A stretch of 45,556 bases of DNA, from the NCBI GenBank assembly GCA_900543525.1, contig UQRS01000002.1:1-45556 (forward strand), in the 5' to 3' direction. Origin of the DNA: an uncultured Oscillospiraceae bacterium. Lineage in GTDB: Bacteria; Bacillota; Clostridia; Oscillospirales; Acutalibacteraceae. Made by a program: the position numbers and the translations under genes. Shown here piece by piece: positions 17,224 through 24,827 of this stretch. Numbering within the stretch: the first letter of the stretch is position 1; each line of letters begins with the position of its first letter. The notes beneath the pieces were generated by a model. It was not told the origin of the DNA, made no database searches, and was given only the letters and a program-made list of their open reading frames with translations.

Positions 17224-17502
17224 ATGCGCAGGGCAAGGCGAAGCGGCGGCTTTTTTCTCTGCCTGCTGCTGAATCTTTTCCTGAATCCGGAGGGGATGAT
17301 TCCCGCCGCGATTCTGCTGGTTCTGCATTTCTGGCTCGGCTGGTCTTTCTGGTGGGCGGTGCTTGCGCTGGGGCTCTGGATCCTTTGGATAACCCTCCGC
17401 ACACTGGTCCTGAGCTGGGCAAACCGCTGCGGAAACACGCCGGACCGACCGACCGAGAACAAAAACCCCTATTCAGCGGGAAAACAGGCAAATCGTAAGT
17501 AA
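17224..17502 (+). CDS. Small two-helix membrane protein
   Basis: This 92-residue protein is not recognised. It has a basic N terminus (MRRARRSGG), two hydrophobic segments (FFLCLLLNLFLNPEGMIPAA and a Trp-rich LVLHFWLGWSFWWAVLALGLWILW), and a polar tail ending QANRK. The ATG at 17224 is preceded by a near-perfect AAAGGAGG, which fixes the start over upstream in-frame codons. It sits 57 bases before the SPFH gene and is probably the first gene of that operon, which suggests a role with the membrane-associated SPFH complex. Small 2TM proteins near band-7 proteins can act as membrane partners, but that is inference. Confidence 0.7.
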   Translation: MRRARRSGGFFLCLLLNLFLNPEGMIPAAILLVLHFWLGWSFWWAVLALGLWILWITLRTLVLSWANRCGNTPDRPTENKNPYSAGKQANRK

Positions 17503-17559
17503 ACATTTCGGCCTCGAGCCGACAGCAAAAAAGGATATAAGGAAGGGAGATCAAGAACA

Positions 17560-18975
17560 ATGGGACTCATCAAAGCGGGAGTAGGTGCGTTGGGAGGCAC
17601 ACTGGCCGATCAGTGGAAGGAGTTCTTCTACTGTGAAGCGATGCCGAAGGAGGTGCTGGTGACCAAGGGACAAAAGCGGGTCAGCGGCCGATCCTCCAAC
17701 ACCAAGGGCAGCGACAACATCATTTCAAACGGGTCGGGCATTGCCGTCGCGGACGGTCAGTGCATGATCATCGTGGAGCAGGGCAAGGTCGTGGAGGTCT
17801 GCGCCGAGCCGGGCGAGTTTACATACGACAGCTCTACCGAGCCGTCGATCTTCTCCGGCAGCCTGGGTGAAGGCATCAAGCAGACATTCAAAACCATCGG
17901 AAAGCGCTTTACCTACGGCGGCGACACCGGAAAGGATCAGCGCGTCTACTACTTCAACACCAAGGAGCTGATCGACAATAAGTTCGGCACGCCGAACCCC
18001 ATTCCGTTCCGCGTGGTGGACAGCAAAATCGGCCTGGATGTAGATGTTTCGGTGCGCTGCTCGGGCGTGTATTCCTATAAAATTGCAGATCCGCTGCTGT
18101 TCTACACCAACGTTTGCGGCAATGTCGAGCAGGAGTATACCCGTGACGAGCTGGACGGCCAGCTGAAAACCGAGTTCATCAGTGCGCTGCAACCGGCCTT
18201 CGGCAGACTCTCCGACATGGAGATGCGGCCGAATCAGATTGTCAGCCACAACACCGAGCTGGAGGAGGCCATGAACACCGCCCTCTCGGCCAAATGGGGA
18301 GAGCTGCGCGGCCTTACGGTGGTCAGCATCGCGCTCGGCTCGGTCACGCTGCCGGACGAGGACGCTGAGATGATCAAGCAGGCGCAGCGCACGGCCATCA
18401 TGCGCGATCCGACCATGGCGGCGGCCACCCTCGTCGGCGCGCAGGCGGACGCCATGAAGGCAGCCGCCTCCAACGAGGCGGGCGCGATGACCGGCTTTAT
18501 GGGCATGGGCATGGCGATGAACGCAGGCGGCGGCATGAACGCGCAGAATCTGTTCGCCATGGGACAGCAGCAGCAACAGAACGCGCCTGCGGCGGCCCCC
18601 GCGGCGCCCGCTACCGAAGGGTGGAAATGCGCCTGCGGCGCGACGGCTACCGGAAAATTCTGCCCCGAATGCGGCGCGAAAAAGCCGGAGCCGGTGCAGG
18701 CCGGCGCCTGGAAGTGCAAGTGCGGCGCGACGGCCACCGGAAAATTCTGCCCCGAGTGCGGTTCGCCGAAGCCGGCGGACGAGGAGGGCTGGACCTGCTC
18801 CTGCGGCGCGGTGAACAAGGGCAAATTCTGCCCCAACTGCGGCGCAAAGAAGCCGGCCGGCGTACCGCAATACCGCTGCGACAAGTGCGGCTGGGAGCCG
18901 GAAAAAGGCACAACGCCGCCGAAATTCTGCCCGGAGTGCGGCGACCCGTTTGACGACGGCGACATCGTCGGATGA
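17560..18975 (+). CDS. SPFH-domain protein with C-terminal zinc ribbons (YdjI-like)
   Basis: The 471-residue product begins MGLIKAGVGALGGTLADQWKEFF, as in the YdjI/COG4260 family of stomatin-like proteins. The SPFH core spans about residues 25-290 (IIVEQGKVVEVCAEPGEFTYD, FRVVDSKIGLDVDVSVRCSG). A short Met/Gly/Gln-rich linker follows, then four zinc-ribbon units in the last 125 residues (CAC...CPEC, CKC...CPEC, CSC...CPNC, CDKC...CPEC). In Bacillus subtilis, YdjI links PspA to the membrane through YdjG and YdjH. Genes resembling both partners lie downstream here. There is no transmembrane helix, so membrane recruitment by partners is expected. Ribosome site GGAAGGGAG. The next gene overlaps by four bases (ATGA). 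Confidence 0.85.
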   Translation: MGLIKAGVGALGGTLADQWKEFFYCEAMPKEVLVTKGQKRVSGRSSNTKGSDNIISNGSGIAVADGQCMIIVEQGKVVEVCAEPGEFTYDSSTEPSIFSGSLGEGIKQTFKTIGKRFTYGGDTGKDQRVYYFNTKELIDNKFGTPNPIPFRVVDSKIGLDVDVSVRCSGVYSYKIADPLLFYTNVCGNVEQEYTRDELDGQLKTEFISALQPAFGRLSDMEMRPNQIVSHNTELEEAMNTALSAKWGELRGLTVVSIALGSVTLPDEDAEMIKQAQRTAIMRDPTMAAATLVGAQADAMKAAASNEAGAMTGFMGMGMAMNAGGGMNAQNLFAMGQQQQQNAPAAAPAAPATEGWKCACGATATGKFCPECGAKKPEPVQAGAWKCKCGATATGKFCPECGSPKPADEEGWTCSCGAVNKGKFCPNCGAKKPAGVPQYRCDKCGWEPEKGTTPPKFCPECGDPFDDGDIVG

Positions 18976-19514
18976 AGCGAGCGGTGATCCTGATAGCGGC
19001 CGGTGCGGCGCTGCTGCTTTGCGCCGCGCTGCTCTACCGTCATTTCACCCGGAGCAAACAGGCGGAAACTGCCGGATGGCCGGAAAGCCCCTCCCCCTCT
19101 GCGGCGCTGCTGCAGGCGGTGCCGGACACGGCGGAGCTGTACTCCTTTTTCTGGAATCAATCGGGCGAAAATGCCGACGCCTGCTTTACCTTTTCCTTCG
19201 GCACGGCACAGGAGGATAGATCGGCGAATGGGCATTATCTGAACTGCACCTTTCAAACGCCGGACGGCGAAGCGGTGGAGCAGAAAGATCTGCCGATTTC
19301 GGAAGAATGCTGGCACGAGCTGGAAACGGCACTGCGGCCGCTTTCTCTGCCGTCCTACGCGCCGCCCGACCCGAATCTTCTGGACGCTGCCGACAGTTGT
19401 GTGGAGATCTGCTGGACGGAAAACGGCAGCCGCTTTACAAATCGCTATAACGGCGAATATGCCCACGAGCTTCACGCTTTTCTGATGACATACATCGGGC
19501 AGATCGCCAATTGA
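18972..19514 (+). CDS. Membrane-anchored protein of unknown function
   Basis: The 180-residue protein has one N-terminal hydrophobic segment (AVILIAAGAALLLCAALLY), acting as an uncleaved anchor or signal peptide. An extracytoplasmic domain of about 150 residues follows, with NADACFTFSFGTAQ, YLNCTFQTPDG and ADSCVEICWTENG. Three to four cysteines outside the membrane could form disulfides. I do not recognise the family. It starts at the ATGA overlap with the SPFH gene and is therefore translationally coupled to it, which argues for a shared function at the membrane. Confidence 0.75.
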   Translation: MKRAVILIAAGAALLLCAALLYRHFTRSKQAETAGWPESPSPSAALLQAVPDTAELYSFFWNQSGENADACFTFSFGTAQEDRSANGHYLNCTFQTPDGEAVEQKDLPISEECWHELETALRPLSLPSYAPPDPNLLDAADSCVEICWTENGSRFTNRYNGEYAHELHAFLMTYIGQIAN

Positions 19515-19569
19515 AAAAAACACAATCGGCCTTCCTTCAAAAGGCGACCGAGTGAAAGGGGAACAAAAC

Positions 19570-20661
19570 ATGCCAACCTTGCAGGAATACAAATGCCCCT
19601 GCTGCGGCGGTGCGATCGCCTTTGACAGCACCCTGCAGAAGATGAAGTGTCCCTACTGTGACACCGAGTTCGATATGGAAACGCTGGCAAGCTACGACGC
19701 CGGGCTGCAGCAGGAAGCGGACAGCATGGAGTGGGAAGCCTCCGCCGGCAGCGAGTGGCAGGCGGGCGAGACCGAGCATCTGCGCTCCTATGTCTGCAAG
19801 TCCTGCGGCGGCGAGATCGTCGGGGATGAGAACACAGCGGCAACCTCCTGTCCTTTTTGCGGCAATCCGGTCGTGATGATGGGGCAGTTTTCCGGCGCGC
19901 TGAAGCCCGACCTCGTCATCCCGTTCAAGCTGGATAAAAACGCGGCCAAGGCGGGACTTCAGAAGCATCTGACCGGCAAGCGGCTACTGCCGAAAATTTT
20001 CAAGGATCAGAATCATATTGATGAGATCAAGGGCGTCTATGTCCCGTTCTGGCTGTTCGATACCGACGCGGACGCGCAGGTGCGCTACCGCGCGACCAAG
20101 GTACGGAGCTGGAGCGACAGCGACTACAATTATACCGAGACCAGCTTTTTCCAGGTGCATCGGGACGGCACCGTCGGTTTCGAGCTTGTGCCGGTAGACG
20201 GCTCCTCCAAAATGCCGGACGATTTGATGGAGTCGATTGAGCCGTATGATTTCTCCGACGCGGTGGATTTTCAGACGGCCTATCTCGCCGGATATCTCGC
20301 GGACAAATACGACGTGGACGCCGAGCAGAGCACGGCGCGCGCCAACGAGCGGGTCAAAAAATCCACCGAGGAGATTTTTGCCTCCACCGTACAGGGCTAC
20401 GCCAGCGTCCAGACGGAGAGCAGCAGCATCCAGCTGCACGGCGGTAAAGCAAAATACGCGCTCTATCCCGTCTGGCTTCTGAACACCACCTGGAACGGCG
20501 GCAAGTATACCTTCGCCATGAACGGACAAACCGGAAAATTTGTCGGCGACCTTCCCGTGGATAAGGCAGCGGCGCGCAAATGGACGCTGGGGCTGTCTGC
20601 GGCGCTGAGCGTCGCCGTCTACGGCGTAGTCTGGCTGCTGCACATCATGGGAATACTGTAA
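19570..20661 (+). CDS. YdjG-like double zinc-ribbon membrane protein
   Basis: The 363-residue product has two N-terminal zinc ribbons (YKCPCCGGAI...MKCPYCDTEF at about 6-33 and YVCKSCGGEI...SCPFCGNPV at about 76-101). A large middle domain follows (LKPDLVIPFKLDKNAAKAG, IKGVYVPFWLFDTDADAQV, YALYPVWLLNTTWNGGKY), with a single C-terminal transmembrane helix (LSAALSVAVYGVVWLLHIMG). This is the layout of B. subtilis YdjG, often mislabelled as a PriA-type helicase because of the ribbons. It should sit in the membrane with its ribbons in the cytoplasm and recruit the SPFH protein. Start 19570 follows AAAGGGG. Confidence 0.8.
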   Translation: MPTLQEYKCPCCGGAIAFDSTLQKMKCPYCDTEFDMETLASYDAGLQQEADSMEWEASAGSEWQAGETEHLRSYVCKSCGGEIVGDENTAATSCPFCGNPVVMMGQFSGALKPDLVIPFKLDKNAAKAGLQKHLTGKRLLPKIFKDQNHIDEIKGVYVPFWLFDTDADAQVRYRATKVRSWSDSDYNYTETSFFQVHRDGTVGFELVPVDGSSKMPDDLMESIEPYDFSDAVDFQTAYLAGYLADKYDVDAEQSTARANERVKKSTEEIFASTVQGYASVQTESSSIQLHGGKAKYALYPVWLLNTTWNGGKYTFAMNGQTGKFVGDLPVDKAAARKWTLGLSAALSVAVYGVVWLLHIMGIL

Positions 20662-20676
20662 GGAGGGGGAAGAACG

Positions 20677-21480
20677 ATGAAACAGAAAATTACCGCAGTT
20701 TTATTTGCTTTTCTCCTCTGCCTTTGCACGGCGGTTCCCGCACTTGCGGCCGACGCGTACCCCCGCCTGGATGACGAGGCCGGCCTTTTGTCCGACATCG
20801 AAGCGCAGGCGCTCCTCGAAAAGCTTGACGAGATCAGCCTCCGGCAGAGCGTGGACGTTGTCGTGGTGACGACGCCCGACCTTGGCGGATATGATACGCC
20901 TGTCGAATATGCCGACGACCTCTACGACTACCGCGGCTACGGCTACGGCTCGAGCAAGGACGGCCTTCTTCTGCTGATCAGTATGGAAACGCGCGACTGG
21001 TACATTTCCACCTGCGGGTTTGGGATCACGGCCTTTACCGACGACGGCATCAAATACATCGGCGAGCAGATCACGCCCTATCTTTCGGACGGCGATTATG
21101 CCGGCGCGTTCGACACCTTTGCCGATTTGTGCGATACATTTATCACGCAGGCCTACACCGGCGAGCCTTTTGATCAGGACAACATGCCCCGTCAGCCGCT
21201 TTCGCTGATCTGGATCCCGATCTCGATCGGCCTCGGTATAATACTGGCGCTGATCGTTGTCGGCTGCATGAAGTCCAAGCTGAAAACCGTTCGCTCTCAG
21301 GCCGCGGCCAACAGCTATTTAAAGCAGGGCAGCCTGAACATCACCAACAGCAGCGACCTCTTCCTCTACCACACCGTCACCCGCACTGAGATCCCGAAGA
21401 ACAACGACTCCGACGGCGGCAGCTCTACCCACACTTCCTCCTCCGGCACGACCCACGGCGGCGGCGGCGGTAAATTTTAA
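20677..21480 (+). CDS. TPM-domain membrane protein (YdjH-like)
   Basis: The 267-residue product has a signal peptide (to about ALAADAYP), a TPM/Psb32 domain (about 27-165: DDEAGLLSDIEAQALLEKLDEI, VDVVVVTTPDLGG, DGLLLLISMETRDWYIST), one transmembrane helix (SLIWIPISIGLGIILALIVVG) and a Ser/Gly-rich cytoplasmic tail ending GGGGGKF. TPM proteins partner with zinc-ribbon proteins at membranes; B. subtilis YdjH with YdjG is the model. The tail keeps the HTSSSGTTHGGGGGKF pattern typical of bacterial TPM proteins. It starts 15 bases after the previous stop behind AAGGAGGGGG and is the last gene of the operon. Confidence 0.85.
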   Translation: MKQKITAVLFAFLLCLCTAVPALAADAYPRLDDEAGLLSDIEAQALLEKLDEISLRQSVDVVVVTTPDLGGYDTPVEYADDLYDYRGYGYGSSKDGLLLLISMETRDWYISTCGFGITAFTDDGIKYIGEQITPYLSDGDYAGAFDTFADLCDTFITQAYTGEPFDQDNMPRQPLSLIWIPISIGLGIILALIVVGCMKSKLKTVRSQAAANSYLKQGSLNITNSSDLFLYHTVTRTEIPKNNDSDGGSSTHTSSSGTTHGGGGGKF

Positions 21481-21545
21481 GAAGAGGCTTTCGCAGCCCT
21501 CTGATTCACATTCCACTTTGAAAAATGCAAAACCCTACATGGAAG

Positions 21546-21578
21546 AGAGGCCCGGTAAAACTCCGGGTCTCTTTTTTT
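21546..21578 (+). terminator. Terminator of the SPFH/TPM operon
   Basis: AGAGGCCCGG pairs with CCGGGTCTCT (one wobble) around a seven-base loop, followed by seven T. Confidence 0.9.
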
Positions 21579-21736
21579 GGTGCGACCCGTGCAGCAAATT
21601 TTAAAATGCGGACAAAGCGCCGGGGGGCGCTTTCGCAAATTCACAGCAAATGGCAGAGTATGATACCCTCGGCATCGGGAATGGACATGCTTTCCGGCGG
21701 TGCCCTTGATGTGTGCGCCCTCCGCTGTCCGCCTCG

Positions 21737-21765
21737 TTGACAAACGATTCCCGCCCGAGTATAAT
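21737..21765 (+). promoter_or_regulatory. Consensus promoter of the LOG-family gene
   Basis: Exact TTGACA (21737-21742) and TATAAT (21760-21765) with a 17-base spacer, 89 bases before the start codon. Nothing else is recognised in 21579-21736. Confidence 0.85.
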
Positions 21766-21787
21766 ACCGATGGGTGAGTACCTGCCG

Positions 21788-21820
21788 GCAGTTAGGCTAA
21801 AAAAGCCTGACTGCTTTTTT
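21788..21820 (+). terminator. Leader terminator between promoter and LOG gene
   Basis: GCAGTTAGGCT pairs with AGCCTGACTGC (11 bp, one wobble) around an A5 loop, directly followed by six T. It starts only about 20 bases after the expected transcription start, so most transcripts should stop after about 50 bases unless read-through is allowed. It fits an attenuator or a tiny RNA. Confidence 0.8.
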
Positions 21821-21853
21821 GTACCGGCCGAATAAATCTGGAGGAAGTCTTGC

Positions 21854-22390
21854 ATGAATATTACCGTCTATCTTGGCGCCGGAGAGGGGAACGATCCGTG
21901 CTTACAAAAAGCGGTTCAGGAATTGGGAACATGGATTGGAAGCGGCAAAAACACGCTGATTTACGGCGGATCCAAATCCGGATTGATGGGCACAATCGCC
22001 GACAGCGTTTTGGACGCCGGAGGCGAGGCGATCGGCGTCGAGCCGCAGTTTTTCATTGAAAGTGAGTTCCAGCACGACGGCCTGACAGAGCTGATCGTGA
22101 CCACGGACATGTCCGAGCGCAAGAACAAAATGATCGAATTGGGAGATGCCTTTATCGCCTTTCCCGGAGGGACCGGCACGCTGGAGGAAATCGCAGAGGT
22201 CATGTCAAAGGTGTCGCTGAACCACCTGAACGCGCCGTGCATTCTTTACAATTTGAACGGCTACTATGACGCGCTGAAAACGCTTCTGAATCACATGATC
22301 GAAAAAGGACTCTCCTCCAAAAAGCGGCAAGAGGGAATCTATTTTGCCGAAAACCTCGAAGAGATAAAGCGGATTTTAAAATGCGTATAA
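21854..22390 (+). CDS. LOG-family nucleotide 5'-monophosphate phosphoribohydrolase
   Basis: LOG proteins (TIGR00730, once called lysine decarboxylase-like) hydrolyse nucleoside monophosphates such as AMP or cytokinin riboside monophosphates to base and ribose 5-phosphate. The 178-residue product shows the Rossmann start (NITVYLGAGEGNDP), the nucleotide-binding YGGSKSGLMG, and the diagnostic PGGTGTLEE motif at about residues 102-110, with Arg and Lys preceding it (SERKNKM). Length is normal. GGAGGA lies before ATG 21854. The true bacterial substrate is uncertain. Expression should be limited by the leader terminator upstream. Confidence 0.9.
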   Translation: MNITVYLGAGEGNDPCLQKAVQELGTWIGSGKNTLIYGGSKSGLMGTIADSVLDAGGEAIGVEPQFFIESEFQHDGLTELIVTTDMSERKNKMIELGDAFIAFPGGTGTLEEIAEVMSKVSLNHLNAPCILYNLNGYYDALKTLLNHMIEKGLSSKKRQEGIYFAENLEEIKRILKCV

Positions 22391-22517
22391 GCCGATTGGC
22401 GGCAGAGGGACAGTCGCTCCCCTCTGATAACGACATTTTGTAATAGTCTGCGACCTCCGCAAAGGGAGAAGGCGCGCACATCGCCCAAACGCCCCGGTGA
22501 CAAAACGGAGGTCCTAA

Positions 22518-23201
22518 ATGAAGCTTTTACTGGTTGAAGATGAAAAACGAATGGCACAGGCGCTGTGCGAAATTCTGCGTCAGGAAAAATACGACGTCGA
22601 TTGCTGCTACGACGGAGCCTCCGGATTGGACGCGGCGGAAAGCAAAATCTATGATATTCTGATACTGGATGTAATGCTTCCAAAAATGAACGGCTTTGAG
22701 ATTGCGCAAAAGCTGCGAAAAAGCGGAATACACACCCCGATACTGATGCTCACCGCCAAAGCCGAGCTGGACGACAAGGTAACCGGCCTCGACAACGGGG
22801 CCGACGACTATCTCACCAAGCCGTTCATGACGCGGGAGCTTCTCGCCCGGCTGCGCGCGCTGCTGCGGCGCAACATCGACACACCCGACGGCAGCCTGAG
22901 ATTCGGGGACATCTCCCTCGATAAAAAGGCTTATGAGCTGTGCTGCACCACCACCGGCCAGAGCGTCCGATTGAGCGAGAAGGAGTGGCGGATCCTCGAA
23001 TACCTCATCGCCAACCAGAACCAGATCCTCACCAGAGAGCAGCTCGCCGTCAAAATCTGGGGCTACGAAAGCGACGCAGAGTACAACAACGTGGAGGTTT
23101 ATATGTCCTTCACACGCAAAAAGCTCGCCTTTGTCGGCGCAAAAACCGAAATCAAGGCGGTCCGGGGCGTCGGCTATGAATTGAGGTGCGACCATGTTTA
23201 A
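22518..23201 (+). CDS. OmpR-family response regulator
   Basis: The 227-residue protein has a receiver domain (1-120) with the acidic pocket Glu7/Asp8, phosphoacceptor Asp51 in ILILDVMLPK, the Thr of LMLTAK and the Lys of LTKPF. A winged-helix DNA-binding domain follows (about 130-225; LSEKEWRILEYLIANQNQILTREQL, VEVYMSFTRKKL, IKAVRGVGYEL). It overlaps the histidine kinase gene by eight bases, so the pair is co-translated. The input signal is unknown, and no obvious target operon is adjacent. Confidence 0.95.
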   Translation: MKLLLVEDEKRMAQALCEILRQEKYDVDCCYDGASGLDAAESKIYDILILDVMLPKMNGFEIAQKLRKSGIHTPILMLTAKAELDDKVTGLDNGADDYLTKPFMTRELLARLRALLRRNIDTPDGSLRFGDISLDKKAYELCCTTTGQSVRLSEKEWRILEYLIANQNQILTREQLAVKIWGYESDAEYNNVEVYMSFTRKKLAFVGAKTEIKAVRGVGYELRCDHV

Positions 23202-24453
23202 AAAATCGAGGGTCAAAATCATCCTTTCGGTCATGGCGGCCATCACCCTCCTCTTATTCGGAACGCTCGCCATCATCCTCGGTACAAGCTATGCGCAGAT
23301 GTCCACCGACAACCAGCGTATGCTCGAGCAATACGCGCGGGATTATCGGATCAACGACGCAGAAATGGGAGATATGCCGAGCGACCCGAACGGCGCTTCG
23401 GCCGAGAACGCCCCGCCGAGGCCCGACACCCCTCCCCCGGAGGCGCTGCACAAATTCGACGTATCCACCTTCTACTCGGTCGCGATGGCCGAGGACAAAA
23501 CGGTGCTGAAACTGGATAACGAATCGGGAAACCTCTACTCCGACGAAACGCTTGAGGTGTATGCCGCCGAAATCATGGACGGCGACGCGGTAAGGGGCAG
23601 GATCGGCAGCCTCTATTATCTGAAAACGGAAAAAAGCGGCTACACGCTCGTTGCCTTTATCGACAATGCCGTTATGCAGGGCAGCATGGCGACCCTCTTC
23701 CGCAACACGCTGCTGTTTGGAGGCATCGCCGTAATCGCGGTCTTTTTCGCCTCTATTTTTCTCGCCAGACGCATCATCTCCCCCTTGGAGGAGAGCTGGG
23801 AGAAGCAGAAGCAGTTCATCTCCGACGCGGGACACGAGCTGAAAACGCCGGTCTCGGTCGTCAGCGCCAACGCGGAGCTTCTGTCGCGGGAGATCGGAAG
23901 TAACCAGTGGCTCGCCAATATTCAGTATGAAAACGAACGCATGGGCAGCCTTGTAAAGCAGCTGCTGGAACTGGCCAGAACCGAAAACGTCGCGCCGCAG
24001 ACCGAGCGGCTTGATTTCAGCCGCCTGGTTTCAGGGGAACTGCTCCCCTTTGAAAGCGTCGCCTATGAGCAGGGGCTGGAGCTGCGCGCCGACATTGCCG
24101 ACGGCCTTGCCGTGGACGGAGACGCCGGCCGCTTAAAGCAGCTTGTTTCCATCCTGATTGACAATGCGATCCGCCACAGCGAAAACGGCCGGGCGGTAGA
24201 GGTTCTTTTGCAAAGCGAGCACGGCTTTGCAAGGCTTTCGGTGACAAACGACGGGAAGGAAATTCCAAAGGAGCAGCAAAAGCATATTTTCGAGCGCTTT
24301 TACCGGGTGGACTCCGCAAGAAGCGACGACGGGCATTTCGGGCTGGGACTGGCCATTGCCAAGGCGATCGTCGATGCCCACAAGGGAAAGATCGGCCTCT
24401 CCTGCCGGGATGGAAAGGTGGAATTCTCCGCCCTGCTGCCCTTGCAGAAATAG
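23194..24453 (+). CDS. Sensor histidine kinase
   Basis: The 419-residue protein has a first membrane helix (IILSVMAAITLLLFGTLAIIL), an extracytoplasmic sensor segment of about 130 residues with an acidic and Pro-rich stretch, and a second helix (LLFGGIAVIAVFFASIFLA). The kinase core follows: the H box SDAGHELKTP with His214, the N box VSILIDNAIRHSENG, a degenerate G1 region, the F box HIFERFYRVD and the G2 box GHFGLGLAIAK. The classical DxGxG box reads NDGKEIPKE, which some HATPase domains tolerate. The sensor domain is not recognised. Stop is TAG at 24453, showing that TAG is used as a stop in this organism. Confidence 0.93.
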   Translation: MFKKSRVKIILSVMAAITLLLFGTLAIILGTSYAQMSTDNQRMLEQYARDYRINDAEMGDMPSDPNGASAENAPPRPDTPPPEALHKFDVSTFYSVAMAEDKTVLKLDNESGNLYSDETLEVYAAEIMDGDAVRGRIGSLYYLKTEKSGYTLVAFIDNAVMQGSMATLFRNTLLFGGIAVIAVFFASIFLARRIISPLEESWEKQKQFISDAGHELKTPVSVVSANAELLSREIGSNQWLANIQYENERMGSLVKQLLELARTENVAPQTERLDFSRLVSGELLPFESVAYEQGLELRADIADGLAVDGDAGRLKQLVSILIDNAIRHSENGRAVEVLLQSEHGFARLSVTNDGKEIPKEQQKHIFERFYRVDSARSDDGHFGLGLAIAKAIVDAHKGKIGLSCRDGKVEFSALLPLQK

Positions 24454-24465
24454 CCTTTTTTCCTT

Positions 24466-24590
24466 TGCCCCGCCGGCAGAGTCGGCCACTCCCCCCCTCC
24501 TCCCTCCGGAGGAAGCGGAGGCCGCCCCGCCTCTCCCAATACGCCTTTGGCAAAGGGGGACAAGTGCCTCTCCCCCTCTTCTTTCACCCC
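24466..24590. repeat. GC-rich inverted-repeat element in the gap before adhE
   Basis: The stretch has C-rich tracts, the self-complementary CCTCCGGAGG, and CCTTTGGCAAAGGGGG near 24543-24558. It resembles the palindromic element at 2438-2490 in composition and in its CCTTTG(G)CAAAGG core. Probably a dispersed intergenic repeat; boundaries are approximate. Confidence 0.35.
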
Positions 24591-24633
24591 TTTGTCCGGT
24601 CGCTGCAATTTGCGGAAATTTCTGTTTCCCGAC

Positions 24634-24662
24634 TTGACTTGACGCGGCCGGATACTTATAAT
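24634..24662 (+). promoter_or_regulatory. Distal adhE promoter candidate
   Basis: TTGACT (24634-24639), a 17-base spacer and exact TATAAT (24657-24662). It lies about 165 bases before adhE. Confidence 0.65.
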
Positions 24663-24709
24663 GAAAAATAGCATAAAAAACCTCCTGGATTTCAGCTTGT
24701 TTTGTCTGT

Positions 24710-24727
24710 TTGTTAAAATTTTATCGA
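24710..24727 (+). promoter_or_regulatory. Degenerate Rex-like site upstream of adhE
   Basis: The sequence TTGTTAAAATTTTATCGA has a perfect left half of the Rex consensus TTGTTAANNNNTTAACAA and a right half matching five of seven positions. Confidence 0.5.
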
Positions 24728-24744
24728 AACGACGACTTTGACTG

Positions 24745-24773
24745 TTGACATGCAGAGAAAGGTGTGTTAAATT
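24745..24773 (+). promoter_or_regulatory. Proximal adhE promoter
   Basis: Exact TTGACA (24745-24750), a 17-base spacer and TAAATT (24768-24773), 55 bases before the adhE start. The -10 box lies inside the Rex-like operator. Confidence 0.7.
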
Positions 24774-24781
24774 ATTAACAA
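24764..24781 (+). promoter_or_regulatory. Rex operator over the adhE -10 box
   Basis: GTGTTAAATTATTAACAA matches the clostridial Rex consensus TTGTTAANNNNTTAACAA at all but the first defined position. Rex is a repressor released by NADH, and adhE is one of its classical targets. Placement on the -10 box explains repression at low NADH. Confidence 0.8.
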
Positions 24782-24827
24782 GCAAGAAATCTAATCCCTG
24801 AAAATCTATCAGTTAGGAGAAGTTGAC

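Noticed and set aside
19570..20661. PriA-like DNA helicase
   Set aside because: Only the zinc ribbons are shared. There are no helicase motifs, and a C-terminal membrane helix is present.
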